Assembly: GCF_004115975.1 (NCBI RefSeq)
Contig: NZ_SDDZ01000003.1
Location: forward strand, 372,001 to 436,000
Direction of reading: 5' to 3'
Source: Gelidibacter gilvus
GTDB lineage: Bacteria; Bacteroidota; Bacteroidia; Flavobacteriales; Flavobacteriaceae
DNA: 64,000 bases
Part shown: in pieces, positions 17,136-25,258 of the stretch
Position numbering within the stretch: the first letter of the stretch is position 1
Layout of the letters: the number at the start of each line of letters is the position of its first letter
Program-made: the position numbers and the translations under genes
Notes under the pieces: generated by a model
Databases searched by the model: none
Told to the model about the DNA's origin: nothing
What the model saw: only the letters and a program-made list of their open reading frames with translations

Positions 17136-18533
17136 ATGAACATTACAGCGTCTTATACTGATCTCTATCAACTGACCATGTCCCAAGTCTATTTCCGAAC
17201 CAAACCGGACGGACGGGCGGTCTATGACTATTATTTTAGAAACAATCCTTTTAATGGCGGGTATTCAATTTTTGCAGGATTGGAGGATGTTTTGAATATT
17301 CTTGAAAATTTAAAATTCTCATCTTCTGATGTGACCTATTTGGAGCAACATGGATTCGAAAGGAGTTTTTTGGATTATTTAAAGGATTTTAGATTTCGAG
17401 GGAATATCTTTTCAAGCATGGAAGGTGATGTTGTTTTTCCAAATCGACCTATTCTACAGGTTGAAGCCAATATTATTGAGGCGCAAATTATAGAAACGCT
17501 GTTGTTGAATCTTTTAAACTTCCAGACCTTAATTGCTACGAAAGCCAGCCGAATCCGACATAGTGCAAAATCAGAAACGCTATTGGATATGGGATTGCGT
17601 CGTGCTCATGCAACCGGTGGTTATTATGCCTCGCGAGCAGCAATAATTGGAGGATTCGACAGCACGAGCAACGTAAAAGCAGCTGAAGATTATGATATTC
17701 CTTCTTCCGGAACTATGGCGCATTCATTTATACAAAGTTATGAGGACGAATTACAGGCATTTCGGGATTTTGCAAAAATAAGACCAAAAAACTGTGTACT
17801 CCTCATAGATACCTATAACACACTTAGAAGTGGATTGCCAAATGCCATTACAGTTGCCAAGGAAATGGAAGATAATGGAGAGCAGTTGTTGGGTGTTAGA
17901 TTGGATAGTGGGGATTTAGCCTATTTAGCTAAAAAAGCACGTAAAATGTTGGACGATGCCAATTTAGGATATGTCAAAATTGTAGCCTCGAACCAATTGG
18001 ATGAATTTGTCATAAAAAGTTTGAAAGACCAAGGTGCGCCTATTGACATTTTTGGTGTGGGGACGAACTTGGTCACCGGAAAACCAGATGCAGCCATAGA
18101 GGGGGTTTATAAGTTGTCTGAATACAATGGCGAACCACGCATCAAGCTTTCTGAAAATATTATTAAGGTGTCACTTCCGTACAAAAAACAAGTGTACAGA
18201 ATGTTGGATAAAAACGGCATGTTCTATGGCGCAGATGCCGTTGCGGTTTTTAACGAGGAAAACGTAGAACGAATGGAGCATTCATTTGATTCTAATAAAA
18301 GTTTAGAATTGACCCGGTTCGAGCATGAACCATTGCTACAACAGGTCATGAAAAATGGTAAAAAAGTCATGCCAGCACGAACGGTTAGTGAAATTGCAGA
18401 GTATTCAAAATCCCGATTGGAAAAACTACCAGAAGAATATAAACGTTTTCAGAATCCGCATATTTACAAAATAGGTTTGAGTACTGAGCTTAAGAAAGAG
18501 CGCGATAAGTTAGTCCTCAAGCATAAATTTTAA
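17136..18533 (+). CDS. pncB: Nicotinate phosphoribosyltransferase
   Basis: A 465-residue cytosolic enzyme that makes nicotinate mononucleotide from nicotinate and PRPP with ATP hydrolysis, the entry step of the Preiss-Handler NAD salvage route. The N-terminus SYTDLYQLTMSQVYF, the LRRAHATGGYYASRAA segment, SGTMAHSFIQ (the His that is phosphorylated in the family) and VRLDSGDLAYLAKKAR are diagnostic. It starts at ATG 17136, about 80 nt beyond a TPP-type aptamer and terminator. pncA follows 200 nt downstream on the same strand and supplies its substrate. Confidence 0.96.
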   Translation: MNITASYTDLYQLTMSQVYFRTKPDGRAVYDYYFRNNPFNGGYSIFAGLEDVLNILENLKFSSSDVTYLEQHGFERSFLDYLKDFRFRGNIFSSMEGDVVFPNRPILQVEANIIEAQIIETLLLNLLNFQTLIATKASRIRHSAKSETLLDMGLRRAHATGGYYASRAAIIGGFDSTSNVKAAEDYDIPSSGTMAHSFIQSYEDELQAFRDFAKIRPKNCVLLIDTYNTLRSGLPNAITVAKEMEDNGEQLLGVRLDSGDLAYLAKKARKMLDDANLGYVKIVASNQLDEFVIKSLKDQGAPIDIFGVGTNLVTGKPDAAIEGVYKLSEYNGEPRIKLSENIIKVSLPYKKQVYRMLDKNGMFYGADAVAVFNEENVERMEHSFDSNKSLELTRFEHEPLLQQVMKNGKKVMPARTVSEIAEYSKSRLEKLPEEYKRFQNPHIYKIGLSTELKKERDKLVLKHKF

Positions 18534-18733
18534 GACACGGATTGTTCTAATTATCACTGATCAATATTTTCAGTTTATGTGAAAATAGTTGTCATAACCA
18601 ATTGCTTATTTATGTCATTCGTATCCATAACAAACGTGCTTATATCAGGTTTGCCCACATTGTTACACGGCTTCAGGTTGTAGAAAATACAATGTTTAAT
18701 TAACTTTACGAAAAAGATTATAATTACAGATAC

Positions 18734-19339
18734 ATGAAAACACTTCTTATAATTGATGTTCAGAACGATTTTATGCCTGGCGGATCGCTTGCAGTTCCTG
18801 ATGGCGATAAAATAGTCCCGGTGATCAATAGTATTCAACATAAATTTGATTTGGTCGTCGCTGCACAAGATTGGCATCCACAAGATCATGTAAGTTTTGC
18901 GTCTAATCATTCAGGAAAATCTCATTTTGAAGAAATCGAACTTCATGGGAAACCACAAACATTATGGCCAGATCACTGCGTGCAAGGAACTGAAGGTGCA
19001 AAATTTCATCAGGATCTTGACACTAAAAAATGGGAGGCTATTTTCAGAAAAGGAACAGATAAGGACATTGACAGTTATAGTGCCTTTTATGACAACGACC
19101 ATTTAAAATCGACAGGATTGGCAGGATATTTAAAAGAGAAAGGCGTGTCCCAACTTTTTCTATGCGGACTTGCAGCAGATATTTGTGTTTACTTTTCTAC
19201 GTACGATGCTTTTAAAGAAGGGTTTGCTTGTTTTTTTATAGAAGACGCTTCTCAGCCATTGGATCCTGAGAAATTTAAAGAGCTAAAAAAGAAGATGGAA
19301 TATCTGGGCATACAGATAATTTCTTCAGAAGATATTTAG
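18734..19339 (+). CDS. pncA: Bifunctional nicotinamidase/pyrazinamidase
   Basis: A 201-residue cytosolic isochorismatase-fold amidase that deamidates nicotinamide to nicotinate. The catalytic triad is visible: Asp in IIDVQNDFMPGGSL (about residue 8), Lys in RKGTDKDIDSYSAF, and the nucleophilic Cys in LCGLAADICV. The metal-binding DWHPQDHVSF motif is also present. It follows pncB, so both steps from nicotinamide to nicotinate mononucleotide are adjacent, though the 200-nt gap could hold its own promoter. A strong terminator follows. Confidence 0.95.
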   Translation: MKTLLIIDVQNDFMPGGSLAVPDGDKIVPVINSIQHKFDLVVAAQDWHPQDHVSFASNHSGKSHFEEIELHGKPQTLWPDHCVQGTEGAKFHQDLDTKKWEAIFRKGTDKDIDSYSAFYDNDHLKSTGLAGYLKEKGVSQLFLCGLAADICVYFSTYDAFKEGFACFFIEDASQPLDPEKFKELKKKMEYLGIQIISSEDI

Positions 19340-19362
19340 AAGATAATTTATAGTAAAAAAGA

Positions 19363-19397
19363 AACCTCTCAGATTTTTAAAATCTGAGAGGTTTTTT
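19363..19397. terminator. Bidirectional intrinsic terminator between pncA and ccsBA
   Basis: AACCTCTCAGATTT (19363-19376) pairs perfectly with AAATCTGAGAGGTT (19380-19393), followed by T on the plus strand and preceded by an A-run that reads as T on the minus strand. It serves convergent pncA and the minus-strand cytochrome biogenesis gene. Confidence 0.93.
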
Positions 19398-19415
19398 GAT
19401 GTAATTATAAAAACA

Positions 19416-22400
19416 TTAACCAACTTTCTTTTTAGGCTTTCGCACTCTTATATAAGCGATGATGGCCACAACAATAACAACCGCCGTTAGTATATAAATA
19501 AACTTCGGAACCGGAATAGGATCTCCCGCTGCATAACTATGCAATCCGGTTAAATAGTAGTTCACGCCAAAAGACGTCATAATAATGGAACCGAAAGCAA
19601 ATACACTGGCCACGTTCAAGGTAAATCGACTTTTAAGTGCGGGTACCAAACGTAAGTGCAATACTATGGCATATATGATGATTGAAATCAATGCCCAAGT
19701 TTCTTTTGGATCCCACGCCCAATAACGTCCCCAAGATTCGTTCGCCCAAACACCTCCTAAAAAAGTGCCTATGGTCAATACAAACAAGCCTATGGTCATG
19801 GAAATCTCGTTAATATACGTGAGTTCTTTGATGCGGATATCAATTTTGTAGGCACTGCTTTTCGTCCTTATAATCATTAATATTAAGGCCATAAAACCTA
19901 ATACGGCTGATAATGCCAATGGCGCATAACTACTGACAATGGTGGCAACGTGCACCTTGAGCCAAAACGACGATTTCAATACCGGCATTAAATTGGTGAT
20001 CTCCGGATTTAGCCAATCGAGGTAGCTTACAAATAGGAGGGATCCCGTAAATAACGTCGCCAATGGCAGTGAAAAATCAGATTTTCTAAACGTCATTAAT
20101 CCGCAGAGCATCAGTACCCAAGCTACAAAAACCATCATTTCATAACCGTTACTCCACGGCGGATGTTGTGCAATATACCAACGTAGGAGTATGTTTCCGG
20201 TAAAAATCAAGAAACTGATCAATGAAATTAATATGAGAATATTCCAAAGGATATTTATAAATCGCTTCTGTACGAATATCCTAGAAAGTGCCAAGACCAG
20301 CATGATCAAACCAATTGTGAAAAAGGTTTGGAACAGCCAAAAATTAAGATTCATTTGGTTGTACCACAATTCGGCTTCAATGCGTTCTTCTGATGGGATG
20401 ATGTCCTTTGCCAAGGTGGTTTGATAGGTGTCTATATAGGATAGTTTATCGGTAGCACCTACCCAATTATGGGCTGCGATATCGTTAAAATACGTCCTTG
20501 TGATATTTTGAACAAACACTCCATCTTCTGCGGGGAAGTCATTAAAATGGTGGGTATAACTAAACCACTTATGCGTTTCATCTAAACTGTTTGGGAAGAT
20601 ATTTAAATAATTACCAGAGAAAATATTGAATAGAATATTAAATCGCTCATCAACTTTAATGACTTCCTTATCAAACTCGTTTTGCTCCGCAGGTTTTTTC
20701 GCATGTGCCTCTTCTGCCATTTTTGACAGGACATAATCGCCCTCAGGATTGATCAAATGGTCAAAGGAGATATAGCCGTCTTCCGTAATTTTAAGGGGTT
20801 TGAAAAAATCGCCTCCTTTTATGGCTTCGATTTTAATGACTGGAATTTTCTGCCATGCTCCAGGAGAAACATGCATCGCTAAAAACACCTGATTGGCATC
20901 CAAACTTATTTTGTCATCTATTGTTTTATAGGTAAACGTGGTTTTACCATAGATTTTACGTAGAAACTCTGAAGCTAAAGTATTAATGGGTTTGATCCGT
21001 CCATCGACATCCTGAACCAAAATACGTCCGAAGAAATCTGAATGCTGTTTATCAATTTCTTGAGCTTTCACCAATTCCGTTACAGAAGGTATGGAATCCT
21101 TTTGCATAGGTGCTTGGGCGAATGTGATCACAGAGCTGAATAACGCAATCAGAAGAATCGTAGTGTTTTGTTTGATTTTCTTTAGCTTTTTACTAATAAT
21201 AGTGAAACGGGTACTTTTTCCGAAGAGCGTAAAGAACATCCCAATCATCAATAGAAAATATCCAATATAGGTTGTTGCCGTACCCAAAACATCATGATTG
21301 ACCGCCAATAAGGTTCCTTTTTCATCCGTATCATAACTGGCCTGGTAAAATCTATAGCCGCCATAATCCAACACATTATTCATATAGATTCGGAATGGTA
21401 TTTTGGTATCGCCATCTATGACCATGACTTCACTGGCGTATGATGATGGACTTTCCGAGCCTGGGTAACGTTCCAATTGAAATTCGTTCAACTTTACTGA
21501 AAACGGAATTTCAATCGGCATCGCACCATACGATAAAGCTAATGAAATGTCTCCAATGCTCGTTTCGTGAGTGGTCGGCAAAAAGCCTTTTCTATAAAGC
21601 AGCATAACTTCTTCGGTTTTATCTCCAACCTTCACATTTAAGACCACGGCATCATCTTTAGTCGGGTCGTTATCCTTAGGCTTTTCAGAAGTGCTAATCA
21701 ATTCAATACTCGCTTTTTCATGATAGGAAAGAGGAACAAAAGAGAGATCACCATATCTGTATAAGGTTCTAAGCGACATAGACTGTAGGGAATCTCCTTT
21801 GATGACGCCCGCTTTTTGGTCGGCCATGATAAAGAAATCGAGTTGATGCGGCGCCCAAATCTTAAAATCGCCGTTTTCTTCAGTAATATTAATAATTCCC
21901 TCTTCTTGGGCTTCAAAACCTACTTTGTGTTTTTCTGGACCAATAATTTCTACTTCTCCTTTATTTAAAAAAAGAGTTTCTCTTCCGTTTCCAGAAGTCA
22001 CTACCATTTGAAGCAAAGGTGTTCCGTTTTCTGAACCATCAACAATTTCAGGTAAGGCATCTGCCACAAACTCTTTTAATGATATTTCAATGGGAACATC
22101 TTCGATGTCGGTTTTGATTGAGAAATTGTTGTCATTTAGAGGAGAAAATTCTTTCTTCTTTTCAAGATGTCTTGTTTTGTTGCCGTTGGAAATATGAACT
22201 TGCAAATAGTTTTTATCTGAAATGATCATGTTTGAACTTTGGCCTTCCCTAATGCGCATGATACCGCCGTAGGAATCATATCGTGTAATTCCTGCACCAA
22301 TAATGATGATGATGAATGAGAGATGAAAAAGAAGTATGGCCCATTTCTCCTTTCGCCATAAATTGTATTTAAAAGTATTGGCAAGAAAACATAGTGCTAA

Positions 22401-22568
22401 ACCCACCATCACTAACTCAAACCACAACGCATCATAGATTTTAATCCAGGCGGTATCCGTGCCAAAATCATTTTCAATAAAAGTTGCGGCTGCCATGGCA
22501 ACCGCAAAAATTAAAAGTAAAACTAAGGCTAAAACGGAAGACGAAAAGAAACGATAAATTAATTTCAT
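19416..22568 (-). CDS. ccsBA: Fused ResB-CcsA cytochrome c biogenesis protein
   Basis: A 1050-residue inner-membrane protein for System II heme delivery and attachment to c-type cytochromes. The N-terminal part (about residues 1-460) is ResB/CcsB-like, with several helices and a large periplasmic domain. The C-terminal third is CcsA, with the tryptophan-rich heme-handling WWD motif WGRYWAWDPKETW and flanking histidines. Fused ResB-CcsA proteins occur in several Bacteroidota and epsilonproteobacteria. It lies 60 nt downstream of nrfA on the same strand and presumably matures the multiheme NrfA and NrfH. Confidence 0.94.
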   Translation of the reverse strand: MKLIYRFFSSSVLALVLLLIFAVAMAAATFIENDFGTDTAWIKIYDALWFELVMVGLALCFLANTFKYNLWRKEKWAILLFHLSFIIIIIGAGITRYDSYGGIMRIREGQSSNMIISDKNYLQVHISNGNKTRHLEKKKEFSPLNDNNFSIKTDIEDVPIEISLKEFVADALPEIVDGSENGTPLLQMVVTSGNGRETLFLNKGEVEIIGPEKHKVGFEAQEEGIINITEENGDFKIWAPHQLDFFIMADQKAGVIKGDSLQSMSLRTLYRYGDLSFVPLSYHEKASIELISTSEKPKDNDPTKDDAVVLNVKVGDKTEEVMLLYRKGFLPTTHETSIGDISLALSYGAMPIEIPFSVKLNEFQLERYPGSESPSSYASEVMVIDGDTKIPFRIYMNNVLDYGGYRFYQASYDTDEKGTLLAVNHDVLGTATTYIGYFLLMIGMFFTLFGKSTRFTIISKKLKKIKQNTTILLIALFSSVITFAQAPMQKDSIPSVTELVKAQEIDKQHSDFFGRILVQDVDGRIKPINTLASEFLRKIYGKTTFTYKTIDDKISLDANQVFLAMHVSPGAWQKIPVIKIEAIKGGDFFKPLKITEDGYISFDHLINPEGDYVLSKMAEEAHAKKPAEQNEFDKEVIKVDERFNILFNIFSGNYLNIFPNSLDETHKWFSYTHHFNDFPAEDGVFVQNITRTYFNDIAAHNWVGATDKLSYIDTYQTTLAKDIIPSEERIEAELWYNQMNLNFWLFQTFFTIGLIMLVLALSRIFVQKRFINILWNILILISLISFLIFTGNILLRWYIAQHPPWSNGYEMMVFVAWVLMLCGLMTFRKSDFSLPLATLFTGSLLFVSYLDWLNPEITNLMPVLKSSFWLKVHVATIVSSYAPLALSAVLGFMALILMIIRTKSSAYKIDIRIKELTYINEISMTIGLFVLTIGTFLGGVWANESWGRYWAWDPKETWALISIIIYAIVLHLRLVPALKSRFTLNVASVFAFGSIIMTSFGVNYYLTGLHSYAAGDPIPVPKFIYILTAVVIVVAIIAYIRVRKPKKKVG

Positions 22569-22628
22569 AGAGAGTATTCTGGCTTTAAAAAAGCCTTTAA
22601 TAGAATGTTTTAATCCGATTTTGGATGT

Positions 22629-24128
22629 TTATTTGGTGGCGCTTACTACTTTCTTTGAACCCATTTTAGCTTCGCGGGCTTTTGCCTCTTCCAACCATTT
22701 TGGTAAAGTATTGGCTTTAAAACTCTCTTTATCCTTTCTTAGTTGATCCATATCAAGTCCGATATATTTTTGTGCTTTTGCTTTCGTTGAAATATCAGGC
22801 ATTGCCACAGGTTCATTATGGCCTAAATCAGCCAAAAGACGAACGAGCATCACTCGTGCTTCTTGTGCTTCAGCAAGGCCACTACCCAATACACGTCCTA
22901 TTTCTACAGGAGAGTGGAAGGAGGCTCCATGAGAAGCAGCAGTATAATCCCAACGCCATTGTGCGTGACGAATACTCATAAGAATATCTTTCATCTGCGC
23001 ATCTGTAGCACCGAGTTCCCAAGCTTTTCCTGCTTCAATATGTGCTTTTACCAAAACATCTTCTAATTTAATTCTGTTTTCATTAGCTTTTTGTTGTCTG
23101 TCGTATACGTTGGCAATAAGCTTAGCGGTTTCTTCTCTATGACATACTTGACATGAGTTGGCCACATTGTTTAAAGGCGATTGTAAATGGTGGTCAGTAA
23201 ATTTTTGTCCGCCTTCACTTTTGTACGGCATATGACAGTCGGCACATGATACCCCACGATCGGCATGAACTCCGGTAAGGAAAATCTCATAATCTGGATG
23301 TTGTGCTTTAAGCATTGGCGCTTTACTGATAGCGTGTGTCCAATCTGAAAATCCAATATCGTCGTAATATTTTTCCATATCCTCAACCGAAAATCCGTTT
23401 TCCCATGGGAAAGTAAGGTAACTGGTACCTTCATGACCTGGTTTGTTTTTGTTGAAATAATATTCCACGTGACATTGTGCACATACCAAGGAGCGCATTT
23501 CTTGGTGCGTTGCCTTGTTGATATCTTTACCCATTGCTTGAAAAGCTTCAACCAACGCAGGTCTTGTAATACGCAATTTCATATTGTTAGGGTCGTGGCA
23601 GTCCGCACAACCGATTGGGTTGACTACTTCCGATACGTTTTCTGCCCAAGTTCCAGCATAGAACTCACCTACGCCATGCTCGTCCATCAATCGTGGTACA
23701 TCAGGGCCTTTACATGCCCAGCACGTCGCTGGCATTGGACCATCTTCTTTATTTTCAGGTGCTCCAGACCGCAAGCTGTTATGAAGGTCATCTATAGCAT
23801 AATAGTGACCACGGCCTTGATTGTAATCTTTTGAGAACGCATATCCCGCCCAAAGCAAAACCATTCTAGGATCTTCTTCTAGCATATCAACAGTTGCCGA
23901 TCCACCTTGGTAAGAACGAAATGTCGTATCCGCCGTTTGCAGATAAGACTGATACTCTCGTGGATAGTTTTTGCCCCATTCCTCATTTCTTGGCTCATTC
24001 TCGCCAATAACCACACTGGGCACGTACTTATATTTGGCCTCACTTTTCCTATTAATAATGCTTGATGCAAGTAGTCCTAACAAAAAGACGACTATAATTG
24101 TGACGATGAAGAGAACTTTATTTTTCAT
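22629..24128 (-). CDS. nrfA: Cytochrome c552, ammonia-forming nitrite reductase
   Basis: A 499-residue periplasmic pentaheme enzyme that reduces nitrite to ammonium with six electrons. The active-site heme motif CWACK (about residue 137) has the diagnostic lysine ligand. Four ordinary motifs follow: CADCH, CAQCH, CADCH and CQVCH. An N-terminal hydrophobic anchor or signal lies at about residues 4-26. nrfH is immediately upstream (12-nt gap) and passes electrons from menaquinol. The fused ResB-CcsA gene follows. Confidence 0.97.
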   Translation of the reverse strand: MKNKVLFIVTIIVVFLLGLLASSIINRKSEAKYKYVPSVVIGENEPRNEEWGKNYPREYQSYLQTADTTFRSYQGGSATVDMLEEDPRMVLLWAGYAFSKDYNQGRGHYYAIDDLHNSLRSGAPENKEDGPMPATCWACKGPDVPRLMDEHGVGEFYAGTWAENVSEVVNPIGCADCHDPNNMKLRITRPALVEAFQAMGKDINKATHQEMRSLVCAQCHVEYYFNKNKPGHEGTSYLTFPWENGFSVEDMEKYYDDIGFSDWTHAISKAPMLKAQHPDYEIFLTGVHADRGVSCADCHMPYKSEGGQKFTDHHLQSPLNNVANSCQVCHREETAKLIANVYDRQQKANENRIKLEDVLVKAHIEAGKAWELGATDAQMKDILMSIRHAQWRWDYTAASHGASFHSPVEIGRVLGSGLAEAQEARVMLVRLLADLGHNEPVAMPDISTKAKAQKYIGLDMDQLRKDKESFKANTLPKWLEEAKAREAKMGSKKVVSATK

Positions 24129-24140
24129 AATTGTTGTGGT

Positions 24141-24740
24141 TTATTGAGCTTCCATTTCTTTTGCCAACCATTCCGGAATCACCATTTCATCTTGATCCGT
24201 CGGTAATGGGGCGATATTATATTTTACTGTCGATAGTCCGTGGATACGACCATGTGGCACTTCTTGGTGACATGACCAACAGGCTCTTTCAGTGCGGTTT
24301 TCTCTATGATTATCGAGCCAGCCATCATATTTAACTTCAGTTACTTGTTGAATGTGGCATCTGATACAATTGTTTTGGACAACTTCTTCTGAGGCTTCTC
24401 GCATCGTGATGACATCAGGCTCCATTCTCGCAGTAAAAACTGCCGAGTGGTATAATCCATCTTTAGCCTTAAAATAATAAGAGTTGAAAATATTGTCCTG
24501 TGGCACGTGGCAGCCATTACAAGACACCCATTCTCTGTGAGAACTGTGCATCCAACTGTTATAAACTGGCGTCATGACGTGACAGTTGACACAGGCTTGC
24601 GGATTATCTGATAGGTAGGAGACCACTTCGGCTTCACGCATGAGGAAAAAACCCATGCCCATTACAACAGCAATTGCAAAAATTGCAAAAGTGCGCCACG
24701 AGGACCCTTTTTCTGGAAGTATTTTAAAATTAAACTTCAT
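24141..24740 (-). CDS. nrfH: Cytochrome c nitrite reductase small subunit, NapC/NirT-type
   Basis: A 199-residue membrane-anchored tetraheme quinol dehydrogenase. After one transmembrane helix (about residues 16-33) there are four heme motifs: CVNCH, CNGCH, CIRCH and CWSCH. It oxidises menaquinol and hands electrons to NrfA in the periplasm. It is the first gene of the nrfH-nrfA-ccsBA run. A palindrome at 24791-24802 and a -7-like element at 24760-24767 lie upstream. Confidence 0.96.
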   Translation of the reverse strand: MKFNFKILPEKGSSWRTFAIFAIAVVMGMGFFLMREAEVVSYLSDNPQACVNCHVMTPVYNSWMHSSHREWVSCNGCHVPQDNIFNSYYFKAKDGLYHSAVFTARMEPDVITMREASEEVVQNNCIRCHIQQVTEVKYDGWLDNHRENRTERACWSCHQEVPHGRIHGLSTVKYNIAPLPTDQDEMVIPEWLAKEMEAQ

Positions 24741-24759
24741 ACTAATGTGAATTGTATGT

Positions 24760-24767
24760 TAAAAATA
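24760..24767 (-). promoter_or_regulatory. Candidate -7 element for nrfH
   Basis: Read on the minus strand, TATTTTTA is one base off TAnnTTTG, 20 nt before the nrfH start. Confidence 0.35.
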
Positions 24768-24790
24768 GCCTAATTGATGCTCACTATAAC

Positions 24791-24802
24791 TGACATTTGT
24801 CA
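24791..24802. promoter_or_regulatory. Candidate operator palindrome upstream of nrfH
   Basis: TGACATTTGTCA is an inverted repeat (TGACA-N2-TGTCA) centred about 40 nt upstream of the start point implied by the -7 element. That spacing is typical for activation by CRP/FNR-type regulators. The regulator is not in the window, and the half-site does not exactly match E. coli FNR. Confidence 0.4.
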
Positions 24803-25092
24803 TGTAAAGTCCAGTTTTAATAGAATCTAAATTGAAAATGCCTGTCAAAAACGAAAATGGAATGAGCTATGTTTTTGGTCATATGATTTAACTGTTTAAG
24901 CCCGAGTACCTAAGTTCCGAAATAATTGTTATCAAATGAAACCCAGTGGTGATTTTATTTTGCAGACTCAATATTTTAGAATGATTCTAAATTTGATTTA
25001 TTATTTGGAAATGCTCAATTTCAGACAGATTTTATTCCTTAAATCACATTTGTTGATTTTTTTATGGGTCAATTATATATGTGATTTGCTGA

Positions 25093-25212
25093 TGGTTCGT
25101 ATTCCGTTCTGTAGATCCCATTTTTTATGGACAAGAGCCAAAGGAAACCCGAATTAAACTTTCGCAGATGGATTTATGTGATCCTTTTGGTTGGGATAAA
25201 ACGGGACTATAA
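25093..25212 (+). pseudogene. Possible 3' remnant of an unidentified gene
   Basis: An open frame of 39 codons with no start reads WFVFRSVDPIFYGQEPKETR and ends LCDPFGWDKTGL. Its amino-acid mix looks like real protein rather than random AT-rich translation. I cannot name the family. Confidence 0.25.
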
Positions 25213-25258
25213 CTTGGCCATAAAATAAAAAAAGAGGATTGGTTTAAGAGTGGTATTC

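Larger units (their letters stand above)
24741..25258. other. nrf promoter region and gene-poor spacer
   Basis: This 518-bp spacer holds the candidate nrfH promoter and operator at its left end. Near the right end is an orphan open frame (25093-25212) that looks like the tail of a decayed gene. No intact gene is supported. Confidence 0.55.

Noticed and set aside
24936-25157. 73-codon frame on the plus strand
   Set aside because: Composition is AT-driven (Leu, Ile, Phe) with no family match; the coding-like frame nearby is a different one.
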